From assembly GCA_021161465.1 (NCBI GenBank), contig JAGHAM010000003.1:1-64000 (forward strand): a stretch of DNA of 64,000 nucleotides. The letters run 5' to 3'. This DNA is from Candidatus Iainarchaeum sp. Its GTDB lineage: Archaea > B1Sed10-29 > WALL01 > JAGHAM01. Numbering within the stretch: the first letter of the stretch is position 1; every line of letters begins with the position of its first letter. A program made the translations under genes and the position numbers. The notes beneath the pieces are model-generated. The model made no database searches. It was not told where the DNA came from and saw nothing but the letters and a program-made list of their open reading frames with translations. Below, piece by piece: positions 25,823 to 33,219 of this stretch.

Positions 25823-25948
25823 TCTCTCTATCCTTTCGAGTCTGGCATCTAATTCCCGTATAGCCTCAAGTATCTCTCTATGAGTAGGTTCAGCTGCTTC
25901 CATCGGCCCAAGAGGCTCGGGAGGTGTATGTCTTGGTGGTAGTGGCAT
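25802..25948 (-). CDS. Small 48-residue coiled-coil protein (not in ORF track)
   Basis: The minus strand has ATG 25948 preceded at seven bases by aaaggaggtgag, among the strongest ribosome binding sites in the window, and an ORF to TGA 25802-25804. The product has a Pro-rich N terminus (MPLPPRHTPPEPLGP) and a helix ILEAIRELDARLERIERLLSK. That helix resembles the C terminus of the divergent regulator at 26081 (ISERLDRIEAKLDKLL), so the two may pair. It overlaps the convergent membrane gene by 21 bases. Confidence 0.68.
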   Translation of the reverse strand: MPLPPRHTPPEPLGPMEAAEPTHREILEAIRELDARLERIERLLSKER

Positions 25949-25975
25949 ACTTTTCTCACCTCCTTTAATAATCCT

Positions 25976-25985
25976 AACACGTGTT
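25976..25985. promoter_or_regulatory. Palindrome AACACGTGTT in a divergent promoter
   Basis: This perfect 10-bp palindrome lies 28 bases before the small minus-strand gene and about 100 bases before the divergent winged-helix gene at 26081. The spacing puts it near the minus-strand transcription start. It is a possible operator for the adjacent regulator; length alone makes chance occurrence quite possible. Confidence 0.35.
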
Positions 25986-26080
25986 GTGTCAGAATATTCT
26001 ATGAAATTCTATACAATTAGATATTTATATACTTTTCGGTAAGTTTTTATATGCATAATCTCATAATTAGATTGAACTAC

Positions 26081-26434
26081 ATGGATATCCATCGGGCACT
26101 CTCTAGCAGGATAAGACAGGCGGTTATCTTGTCACTTGCCGAGAAAAACAAGTACCTAACTGAACTCTCAAACGAGATGGATAAAGCACCACAGACTCTC
26201 GATTTTCACCTTAGTATCCTGGAGGACGCAGGGATAGTTGAGGTTAAATGGGAACATGGGAAGAAATTTTATTCTTTGAAAGACAGAAAGATCTTAAAAT
26301 ACCTACGAGAAGGGGAACCATTACCTTATCTAATTCACCCAAAACCACCACATGAGATAGTCGTGGAGGCTTGGGAAGATATATCTGAGAGACTGGATAG
26401 AATTGAAGCCAAGTTGGATAAACTTCTGAAGTAG
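26081..26434 (+). CDS. ArsR-type winged-helix regulator with C-terminal coiled coil
   Basis: The protein MDIHRALSSRIRQAVILSLAEKNKYLTELS... is an ArsR-like winged helix (recognition helix near APQTLDFHLSIL, wing KWEHGKKFYSL), followed by a linker rich in Pro and a helix ISERLDRIEAKLDKLLK. No metal-binding Cys pair is present. ATG 26081 lies about 30 bases after TATA-like tttttatatg; the track start 26051 lies inside that box. It faces the small coiled-coil gene across a shared intergenic region. Confidence 0.8.
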   Translation: MDIHRALSSRIRQAVILSLAEKNKYLTELSNEMDKAPQTLDFHLSILEDAGIVEVKWEHGKKFYSLKDRKILKYLREGEPLPYLIHPKPPHEIVVEAWEDISERLDRIEAKLDKLLK

Positions 26435-26458
26435 AAAGGAAAACAGTGATCTCTTACT

Positions 26459-26713
26459 TTAAACTTTCCCGTTTATCTTTATCTTGTACTTTTTGTATCT
26501 GTAGAACCCAAAGAGAAACACAAATGCGCCAAACAACACAGAGGTTCCACCTATCACCACGACATAGATATTTCCCTCAAAAATCTTTGCCAGCGCTATG
26601 CCAAATAGAAGTGATGCTAGCGATGTCCGCAAATAAGCCAGCAAAGTCCGTTCATTTGCTAGCAGTGTTCTTTGCCTTGCGAGTACGTTGTTTTGGTTTT
26701 CTTTTCCTGCCAT
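26459..26713 (-). CDS. DUF202 membrane protein
   Basis: Eighty-four residues with the DUF202 pattern: LARQRTLLANERTLLAYLRTSLASLLFG, then two more hydrophobic helices and a basic tail. The RT..A.ERT.LAW.RT motif is the family mark, also seen in YidH and the VTC complex membrane module. Function is unknown. Its start lies 62 bases inside the end of the CDIN1-like gene, in another frame, so translation is likely coupled. Confidence 0.88.
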   Translation of the reverse strand: MAGKENQNNVLARQRTLLANERTLLAYLRTSLASLLFGIALAKIFEGNIYVVVIGGTSVLFGAFVFLFGFYRYKKYKIKINGKV

Positions 26714-27527
26714 TTTTAGTCTTCTCCTTGGTTTGCTTTTTTATCTTCGCATGCTCGAAGAAGCTTCTTTTAACAAGTTTTACATCCCTTGCCTCAAGCC
26801 ATAGCTCAAGGCCATCGAGATAATCGAACCAGTAGACCACCATTCCAGGGCCCCACATTTCTACATATTTGCTTAGCTGTTCCCTGTAGTCACGGCGGAT
26901 TTGCCTGGTATCACCAAAAGAGCCCTTGCTTTCAATCCAATATACCAACCTTGGCTTATCCGGGTGGGTCTGGAACTTCACCTTGAATGGCTTGTCCAGT
27001 AAGAAGTCCACGGTTTTTGGAAATTTGCCGCGCAGGTCTTTTTCTGTTCTGTATGTGATGCCCTGTGCATCCAGCCATTTCTGGATGTTCGCTTCACCCT
27101 GCTTTCCGCGTTCTCTTTGCAGGGCATTCCCAACTGTTGAGTATACCATGTCCTTTTCGATGGCATCTTTAATTTCCGTTTTAAGCCGCCTGTCTTTGCA
27201 GTTCTCATAGTCTCTCATTATGCTGAGAGCTTCCTTTTTGGTTAATCCCTTGGCTTTGAGTAGTATCTGAGTCATCATCACAGGCGAGAATTTGTGCTCT
27301 CTGGCGAGCTGGGTGAAAGATTTGCCTTTCTTCCATTCACTGAGCAACTTCTGGCTCTGGTTGCCGACCTGGTAATATTTTCTTTTCACCTCGCGAATGT
27401 GCTTCTGTGTGAATATGACAAATAGCAGTTCCTCGTCGTATTTGCCCTTGTATTTTTTGACCAGGCGCTTCACATCATCATAACAGTCCAGTTCCCTGTA
27501 GAGTTTCTTGTATTCTTCAATATCCAT
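26652..27527 (-). CDS. CDIN1 (C15orf41)-like TPD-family predicted nuclease
   Basis: The 291-residue protein follows human CDIN1 along its length: an N-terminal helical part with VIFTQKHIREVKRKYY, a middle HTH-like segment (FTQLAREHKFSPVMMTQILL), then the PD-(D/E)XK-like core FPKTVDFLLDKPF and YWIESKGSFGD, and WGPGMVVYWFDYLDGL. CDIN1 is linked to congenital dyserythropoietic anaemia type I, and it partners codanin in animals. The signature TPD is TVD here. The Lys/Arg-rich tail (KRKPKQRTRKAK) is extra. A DNA or RNA nuclease role is inferred from the fold. Confidence 0.85.
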   Translation of the reverse strand: MDIEEYKKLYRELDCYDDVKRLVKKYKGKYDEELLFVIFTQKHIREVKRKYYQVGNQSQKLLSEWKKGKSFTQLAREHKFSPVMMTQILLKAKGLTKKEALSIMRDYENCKDRRLKTEIKDAIEKDMVYSTVGNALQRERGKQGEANIQKWLDAQGITYRTEKDLRGKFPKTVDFLLDKPFKVKFQTHPDKPRLVYWIESKGSFGDTRQIRRDYREQLSKYVEMWGPGMVVYWFDYLDGLELWLEARDVKLVKRSFFEHAKIKKQTKEKTKNGRKRKPKQRTRKAKNTASK

Positions 27528-27593
27528 TTTGAATCACTATCTAGGCATAAAATTACGAAGAGGTTTTATTAATTGTTTTTCATAAAAAACCAT

Positions 27594-28196
27594 ATGGAAC
27601 TGCTTTCTCTAGAACAAGGTGAGTTTTTGGTCAAACTCGCGCGAAACGCCATCGCAGTATATCTGGCCAAGGGCGAGACCCTCAAGCCACCAGAGCATAG
27701 TGCACTTCTGGACGAGAAACGCGGCGTGTTTTGCACCTTGAAAACTACTGATGATGAGTTGCGTGGGTGTATAGGACTACCTTATCCAGTGAAACCCCTG
27801 GCAGAGGCTGTAATCGACGCTGCGGTTTCCTCCGCTACACGGGACCCAAGGTTTCCACCTGTGGAAGCTCCAGAGCTGGACAATTTAATAGTCGAGCTGA
27901 CGGTTCTTACGAAGCCTGAAAAAATTGAAGGTCCGCGCGAGGAGCTACCCAAAAAAGTTGTAGTTGGAAAGCATGGTTTGATAGTGCAGTATGGGTTCAC
28001 ATCAGGATTGCTTCTCCCACAGGTGGCGACTGAGAACAATTGGGACTCAAGAGAATTCCTTGATATGACCTGCTGGAAGGCAGGACTGCCAAAAAGCTGC
28101 TGGCAGCGCGATGATGTTGAAGTCCTTGCATTTGAGGGTCAAGTCTTCAAAGAGGAAACTCCCGGTGGGAAGGTTATTGAAGAGAAAATCAGCTAG
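27594..28196 (+). CDS. AMMECR1 family protein
   Basis: The conserved LRGCIGLPYP motif, LVKLARNAIAVYL at the start, DPRFPPVEAPELDNLIVELTVL and GLLLPQVATENNWD all match AMMECR1 domains, which are common in archaea and eukaryotes and whose biochemical role is unsettled. I place the start at ATG 27594; the track's TTG 27573 would leave little room after the TATA-like ggttttatta. It is divergent from the CDIN1-like gene and apparently monocistronic. Confidence 0.93.
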   Translation: MELLSLEQGEFLVKLARNAIAVYLAKGETLKPPEHSALLDEKRGVFCTLKTTDDELRGCIGLPYPVKPLAEAVIDAAVSSATRDPRFPPVEAPELDNLIVELTVLTKPEKIEGPREELPKKVVVGKHGLIVQYGFTSGLLLPQVATENNWDSREFLDMTCWKAGLPKSCWQRDDVEVLAFEGQVFKEETPGGKVIEEKIS

Positions 28197-28241
28197 TTCT
28201 CAGCTCTTACACTGGACAGGCAAACCAAAAAGAAAAGTTTA

Positions 28242-28278
28242 AGTGGGGGCATAGGGGAGAGGAAAATACGCCCCCACT
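28242..28278. other. 9-bp perfect stem with 19-nt loop between convergent genes
   Basis: agtgggggc (28242-28250) and gcccccact (28270-28278) are exact complements, GC-rich in an AT-rich gap between AMMECR1 and the convergent metal exporter. A TATA-like agtttaag lies just before the first arm. It could be a bidirectional terminator hairpin or a structured RNA; no poly-T tract follows it on the plus strand. Confidence 0.45.
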
Positions 28279-28371
28279 GGCGCCTCAAAGAAGCACCGAG
28301 TTATTATATGAGCAGTAATTTATAAATTTTCCTATCTGTTTTGGTGCTTATATCCTTGATAGTCCAGCGGT

Positions 28372-29340
28372 TTAAAACCCCAATAGCAGCAGGACAGCGC
28401 CTATGCTTAAGCCAAACACAAGATTGAATGCCTTGATTAAAAGGGAGTCGTTAAGTGTGTATGAAAAGAGAGGTAACATGCCATGCCCGTCCTGGACGAT
28501 TGAGCTCGTCAGTAAAACTGAGAAGGGTATCAAGCCGCTTGCAAACATGGTGACAAATGCCATGTGTGGCCCTGATTCTGGAATCAACCCAACCAACGCG
28601 CTTATGACGAGAACCAGCCAAATGTTTGCCCTGATAGTTTGGCTGAAGTTCCAGTATTGAAGGCCAAACCCAACAAAAATCAATGCAAACAAGGTCCAGA
28701 GGAATACTCTCCATATGTGCTTCTTAATGATGTGGTTCAGTATGTGCTCTTCCAGATAATGCTCCGAAGCAGTTGCAGTCATAACTATTGCAATAGTTGA
28801 CAGGGACAATAAGATGATTCTATCAGGCTCGTCCCAGCTCTGTGGCCCCCAGGCACCAATGAGGTTCAATGCAATGATTGCAACAAAGGCGAGAACTAGC
28901 GCATACCTTGCAGGTGATAACTTTGGGAACTCCAGCAGGACAGATGGCTTGAAAGGATTTCTCCCCTTGACTTTGTGCATCTTTTGTAGTCTGCACTCCT
29001 TGCATGGTGAGATTTTGAGGAAATTTGCTAGTTTGTCAGCTAACCAGGCACCGATGATACCTAAACCAAACAAGATTGCAAATAGCATCAATGCTTCCTT
29101 TGGGAACATAGCTAGCATGACAAAGGACTCATCGCCTGAGGTAGCAATCATCCCTCCAACTATGGCACCAAATGTTATGAGACCATGAACATAGAGGGAT
29201 ACATTCATAAATGCCCCCAAACAACCAGGAGTGGCACCCAGGAACGAGGCTATGGAATATTGTCGCAGTTTACCTCCCCGTATGGCTTTCTCAAGTTTGC
29301 CCCTTGTGACAACATCAAAATAATCGATGAGGAGCATCAT
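28372..29340 (-). CDS. Putative 10-TM heavy-metal (manganese-type) exporter, N terminus frameshifted
   Basis: ATPGCLGAFMNVSLYVHG, GGMIATSGDESFVMLA and a central Cys-rich loop CKECRLQKMHK are hallmarks of the putative manganese/heavy-metal exporter family (PF11449). The second half repeats the theme at LIPESGPHMAFVTMF and SIVQDGHGMLPL. The annotated ATG 29340 begins within the first helix. Upstream, in the same frame, the sequence continues as ELVSIINRSIIITVFVFV without a start, while an ATG with a strong aaggaggtgt site at 29404 is one base out of frame. The real N terminus is thus probably at 29404 with a one-base indel. Confidence 0.82.
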   Translation of the reverse strand: MMLLIDYFDVVTRGKLEKAIRGGKLRQYSIASFLGATPGCLGAFMNVSLYVHGLITFGAIVGGMIATSGDESFVMLAMFPKEALMLFAILFGLGIIGAWLADKLANFLKISPCKECRLQKMHKVKGRNPFKPSVLLEFPKLSPARYALVLAFVAIIALNLIGAWGPQSWDEPDRIILLSLSTIAIVMTATASEHYLEEHILNHIIKKHIWRVFLWTLFALIFVGFGLQYWNFSQTIRANIWLVLVISALVGLIPESGPHMAFVTMFASGLIPFSVLLTSSIVQDGHGMLPLFSYTLNDSLLIKAFNLVFGLSIGAVLLLLGF

Positions 29341-29394
29341 GACGAATACGAAAACCGTTATTATGATGGAGCGGTTGATTATAGAAACTAGCTC

Positions 29395-29404
29395 AAACGT
29401 CCAT
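29395..29404 (-). other. Probable frameshift at the exporter N terminus
   Basis: On the minus strand, aaggaggtgtgg precedes ATG GAC GTT and then TGA. Removing one T from the TTT run (29395-29397) gives MDVELVSIINRSIIITVF, which continues straight into the exporter. Either a sequencing/assembly indel or a genuine mutation would explain it. Confidence 0.7.
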
Positions 29405-29589
29405 CCACACCTCCTTGATGAAATCTTCCACTGTGCTCAAAACCATCGGGAACATGAGTTGACTGTGTCGCCATTTCCAGAATACCAGAGTGATAGAAAT
29501 ATGCCTATCCTAGTTTAATAACCTTTTTTCGCGATGCACAACAGAGCCAATACAAAAGCATAGGGGGTGTTTTAGTTTCTTTTGTTGCC

Positions 29590-31557
29590 CTATCTAGCTT
29601 TCAAAGTGAAGGCTACAAGGTCCTCCTTTTCCAGAAGGTCATATATGGTGTCTATTGGCTTTTCCCATTCAGGAAGAATGAGCTTGGCCGCGCCGTTGCA
29701 GTATTGCTGCAGTTTTATCTCAGTGTCAATCCATTTTTCAGTGTCTGGGTAGTTGTGGGTGAAACCATTTGCTGGATAAACCTCCTTAACTCCAAATCTG
29801 CTCTCATTCATCTTCCTGAACCTCTCTGATGCCCGCCTTGCCTCTAGACAACCAAACAACAGGAATACATCACCGGCCTCATTGAAGCTTTCAAGTTTCC
29901 TGTTTACGTAGGCTAACACTTTGTCTGCAAAAGCGAACGCGTCTGGGCTCTTGTTTATCTCTCTACCAGTGTACTCCTTGACGGCGTTGTCCAGCCCTAT
30001 GACATTGACAACAGTTGGCGCGTTTTCAAGCGAGTAATACTCCTCCGCGCCAAAGCTTTGTGTCAGGAAGGAGAGTATCTTATCCTTGTGGAGCCTTGTT
30101 TCGATTATTTTCTTCTTGGTTTCATGTGTTTTCCTGCCAGCCTCAAGGGCAGTATCCAGCTGGTTGAAGAATTGTGGGTCTTCTTTGCTAGTCATTGCTA
30201 TCTTTGGAAGGTTTATTGAAATCTCCTGCAGAACACCACTCCTTATTGTAGTGAACCATTTTTTGTCTTTTCCCGGCATCAGCTGGTTCGGGAAAATCAT
30301 ATTAAGATTCTGTCCAAACCTTTTGTTCCTCAAATTCAGGAACGTCAGGTCGTTCTTCTGTAGGAATCTTTTTATTGGCTCTTCAAGTGCGTGGGGTATT
30401 GGGCCATCCCTAATTTTTAGAACAACCCGTGGTATATGGAAAGGCTTGCCATGCATGTCCCCCTCAGCCATCACTTCCAGGAACAAGCTTAAGAACCGTA
30501 TGCTCTCCCTTTCATAGTCATAATATGTATCCTGTCCTGTTATGCCTTTTGGCAGTATTGCTTTTTCTTTTTTAAGGAAAGCCGGCGTTTCAAGCTCAAA
30601 GTTTAGGGTAGGCCTGGCAAGGACGCCTTTTGCAGCATATATCTGGTTAAGCTCGTAAAGGAATGTCTGCATGATTTGTTTCACGCCGGCTTCATCCTCG
30701 TTTATGATATATGGTGAGAGAAAGCTGTTGAAGAAGTCGAATCCCTGGCCACCCGATAGATGGGTTTCACCGGTGATTAAAACGCGCAATGCGTGGCTCA
30801 TCGCTACACCGGGCTTCTTTGCTGGTTTGGATGCTATGCTTACCTCACGGTTTCCATCAGGGACAAAACCATTCTTAAGGAACCACCGCATGTCATTCTG
30901 CAGGCTGGTTGGCCTTGTTGCAAAGCAGGATAAATCATGTATGTGGATGAGTCCAACTAAATGATATTTTGAGACTTCCTGGGGGAGAAGTTTAACCAGC
31001 GCGTACTCTTCAGCTATTGAGTCACCAAACTTCTGGTGAAGCACTTCAGGGTTTGATGGATTCTCCCTTATCACTCTAGCAACATCATATATCGGTAAGC
31101 CCAAACGTGTATACTCTTTCTTTGCCTGCATGTATTTTCGCTCTAACAGCTTTGAGTTCACCATCTCTCTTATCAATGGAGCTGAGATATGCCTGAGTTC
31201 AAGTCTCCGTATATCAGACTCAACTTCACCAGCTATCTCCTCGCAAACACTTTTTGCCAATGTTGTTTCCCTTAACAGGCTCTCAACAATTTTCTCCTTG
31301 CTGAAGGATGTCAAAATTCCCTCAGATGTTCTAACGTAAACCCGGTGGTAGTTCTCAAACTTGTTTGCAGATTCCTCATCCCTTTCTCTTAGCTTCTGTA
31401 TTATAAGGTCGTTTATTTCCTCTTCTGACATAGCTGGGGTAACTTGGTCTTGTAGGCCAAGCGCCACCTCGGTTGCGAGCCAGAAACTCACGCCGGCCTT
31501 GGTGCACTTGTCCTGAATCACTTTTGGGTTGAACTTTTGAGCAGGAGTAGAAGCCAT
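29590..31557 (-). CDS. nrdD: NrdD-like anaerobic ribonucleotide reductase lacking the glycyl-radical C terminus
   Basis: An N-terminal region and ATP-cone-like domain (about residues 47-140) are followed by the NrdD core: LVGLIHIHDLSCFATRPTSLQNDMRWFLKNG, GETHLSGGQGFDFFNSFLSPYI, RPTLNFELETP and INLPKIA. It ends at YDLLEKEDLVAFTLKAR, the point where class III enzymes go on to four zinc-binding Cys and the RxxGY radical loop. None of that follows downstream. Either the subunit is inactive or it acts in some other way. The start is probably leaderless, with gtttataat about 25 bases upstream. Confidence 0.8.
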   Translation of the reverse strand: MASTPAQKFNPKVIQDKCTKAGVSFWLATEVALGLQDQVTPAMSEEEINDLIIQKLRERDEESANKFENYHRVYVRTSEGILTSFSKEKIVESLLRETTLAKSVCEEIAGEVESDIRRLELRHISAPLIREMVNSKLLERKYMQAKKEYTRLGLPIYDVARVIRENPSNPEVLHQKFGDSIAEEYALVKLLPQEVSKYHLVGLIHIHDLSCFATRPTSLQNDMRWFLKNGFVPDGNREVSIASKPAKKPGVAMSHALRVLITGETHLSGGQGFDFFNSFLSPYIINEDEAGVKQIMQTFLYELNQIYAAKGVLARPTLNFELETPAFLKKEKAILPKGITGQDTYYDYERESIRFLSLFLEVMAEGDMHGKPFHIPRVVLKIRDGPIPHALEEPIKRFLQKNDLTFLNLRNKRFGQNLNMIFPNQLMPGKDKKWFTTIRSGVLQEISINLPKIAMTSKEDPQFFNQLDTALEAGRKTHETKKKIIETRLHKDKILSFLTQSFGAEEYYSLENAPTVVNVIGLDNAVKEYTGREINKSPDAFAFADKVLAYVNRKLESFNEAGDVFLLFGCLEARRASERFRKMNESRFGVKEVYPANGFTHNYPDTEKWIDTEIKLQQYCNGAAKLILPEWEKPIDTIYDLLEKEDLVAFTLKAR

Positions 31558-31577
31558 GATGATTTTTTATAGTTGAA

Positions 31578-31590
31578 AGTTTATAATCAT
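31578..31590. promoter_or_regulatory. Shared TATA element between nrdD-like gene and Lrp regulator
   Basis: Only 58 bases separate the two divergent starts. The single clear TATA-like stretch, agtttataatc, is about 22-30 bases from the minus-strand ATG 31557 and 29-36 bases from the plus-strand ATG 31616, so it can serve both. Regulator binding here would affect both genes. Confidence 0.5.
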
Positions 31591-31615
31591 AACAGCAAGA
31601 GCCTCTCTGGTTCGG

Positions 31616-32068
31616 ATGTTTAACCGTGGTTTCATGGAACTAGATGAAATAGATTTGAAGATACTTGACCTGCTTTCAAAGAATTCAAGGATGTCATACT
31701 CAGACCTAGCTAGGCATTTCGGCTTTTCGGATGTTGCCATAAGAAAGAGGATAGACAAGCTGGTCGAGAGTAAGGTCATAAAGCGGTTCACGACCGAGGT
31801 AGACCACAAGAAGCTCGGGAAAAATGTGTCTGCATTTATCTTCTTTAAAACGCGCTCTGATAAGACTCAGGAGATAGCACAGCAACTCCTGCAGCTGGAT
31901 GGAATCAGCGAAGTATTTATATCCCTTGGGGTTTACGATATAATTGCAAGAGCGTATTGCGGGGATGTTGCCGAGCTGAAAGACCTTACAGAACGAAAGC
32001 TGAACGAAATTAATGGCATTCTTGAAGTCAGGCCTTCGATAGTATTCAGCGAGTTGAGGGGTGCTTAG
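31616..32068 (+). CDS. Lrp/AsnC family transcriptional regulator
   Basis: An N-terminal winged helix (MELDEIDLKILDLLSKNSRMSYSDLARHFGFSDVAIRKRIDKL) is followed by the RAM/AsnC ligand-binding domain ending GVYDIIARAYCGDVAELKDL. About 144-150 residues is typical. ATG 31616 or 31634 could be the start. Being divergent from the NrdD-like gene with a shared promoter suggests it controls that gene, itself or both. The next gene follows with a one-base overlap. Confidence 0.9.
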   Translation: MFNRGFMELDEIDLKILDLLSKNSRMSYSDLARHFGFSDVAIRKRIDKLVESKVIKRFTTEVDHKKLGKNVSAFIFFKTRSDKTQEIAQQLLQLDGISEVFISLGVYDIIARAYCGDVAELKDLTERKLNEINGILEVRPSIVFSELRGA

Positions 32069-32418
32069 TGGAAGTTAAGGTGGCTGTTACATTGAACCCA
32101 ACTGAGAGTAGGGATAAAGTTTCTAAAGCAGTGGAAATGCTTTTCCCTGGTGTTAAGTTGAGTGGTGATGAACTGTTGGAGGGGGAAATACAGGACATAA
32201 CCCGGTTCCGTGAGTTGTTAGCCCAGCGTAAAGTCAGGAACACCTTCGAGTCAATACTGGCTAAGAACTACTGTGCTGGCTCGACTTACCTGCTTTTGAA
32301 CAAGCAGGCAGCTTTCATGGGGAAACCAAATGTATTTGCAGGCCAGGAGCTCGGGCCGATAAAGCTTGAAATAAGCTGCAAAGAGGGTGAAATTCATAAG
32401 ATAATATGGGGAATCTAG
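32068..32418 (+). CDS. UPF0201 (COG1325) RNA-binding-like protein
   Basis: The start MEVKVAVTLNPTESRDKVSKAVEMLFP and the central DITRFRELLAQRKVRNTFESIL with NKQAAFMGKPNVF match the archaeal UPF0201 family, a small alpha/beta protein once proposed as exosome-associated. It uses GTG 32068, overlapping the regulator's stop by one base. It may be co-expressed with the surface protein after it, which starts right at its stop. Confidence 0.88.
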   Translation: MEVKVAVTLNPTESRDKVSKAVEMLFPGVKLSGDELLEGEIQDITRFRELLAQRKVRNTFESILAKNYCAGSTYLLLNKQAAFMGKPNVFAGQELGPIKLEISCKEGEIHKIIWGI

Positions 32419-33210
32419 ATGAAAGTTAGTCTTTTATTGGTTATGTTGTTGATGTTCTCAGGCGCGTATGGTTTGATTAGGCTAGTCAGCCCCGTTGATG
32501 TTGCTTTTGAGTCACTAAATGGCACATACATATCTCCAGTTGGTCCCGGTAACGAAATCGCACTGAAGTTTAAGAGGGAAACCAGTGAGGGAATCTACTG
32601 GGATGAATTGAAGTTGTTGAATAAAATAGAGCCAGGCTGGAAAGTTTCAACAAGCTCTGATGACAAATACATATACTACAATATAACAGTCCCAGCTGGT
32701 GCAAAGTCTGGCGAATACCCATTCAGGCTTATGATTGTGGATTATGAAGGCCTGATGCGGTCAGAGGAGGCGGTGGTCAAGCTGTTTGTTACCAATGACC
32801 CATCCAAGCTGGTTGAAGTAAAGCCTTTCAGCCAAAAGCCTGCGGTCTTTGCCGATGAGGATGGGACAGTAACACTTGAGATAACAAACAAAGCCCTGTC
32901 AGTTGCCCCCTACAAAGTGGTATGGTCTATTGATGGCATGCCTTTCCTTGAGAGGACAAAGACAGTAAAAGTTTGGCCAAATGAAACCGTTGACGTGCCA
33001 TTGGCGTTTAAAATACCGACAGAGGGGAAGTACACACTGAGGGCTCTTGTGCTCAGCCCAGGGAACTTGAAGATACACGAATCAGAGAGAACTACTGTTT
33101 TTGTTAAGCCAACAATAACTTCAAAGTTAAGGAGTATCGGGCAAGGGTTCCCGTTCATCCCTATGACAATGGCGCCGTTCTATGCTGTGCTTGGCTTATT
33201 TAGTTTTTAG
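32419..33210 (+). CDS. Secreted membrane-anchored protein with Ig-like domains
   Basis: A signal peptide (KVSLLLVMLLMFSGAYG) precedes two beta-sandwich-like domains; the second (VTLEITNKALSVAPYKVVW ... GKYTLRALVLSP) looks like a CARDB/NEW3-type Ig fold. A hydrophobic C-terminal helix (MAPFYAVLGLFSF) may anchor it. I know no specific function. It is part of a run with UPF0201 upstream and elp3 downstream, ten bases apart. Confidence 0.72.
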   Translation: MKVSLLLVMLLMFSGAYGLIRLVSPVDVAFESLNGTYISPVGPGNEIALKFKRETSEGIYWDELKLLNKIEPGWKVSTSSDDKYIYYNITVPAGAKSGEYPFRLMIVDYEGLMRSEEAVVKLFVTNDPSKLVEVKPFSQKPAVFADEDGTVTLEITNKALSVAPYKVVWSIDGMPFLERTKTVKVWPNETVDVPLAFKIPTEGKYTLRALVLSPGNLKIHESERTTVFVKPTITSKLRSIGQGFPFIPMTMAPFYAVLGLFSF

Positions 33211-33219
33211 GAGAGGCTG

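Noticed and set aside
29443-29520. Manganese riboswitch in the exporter leader
   Set aside because: The leader is long enough but I could not find the paired loops of the known yybP-ykoY class in it.
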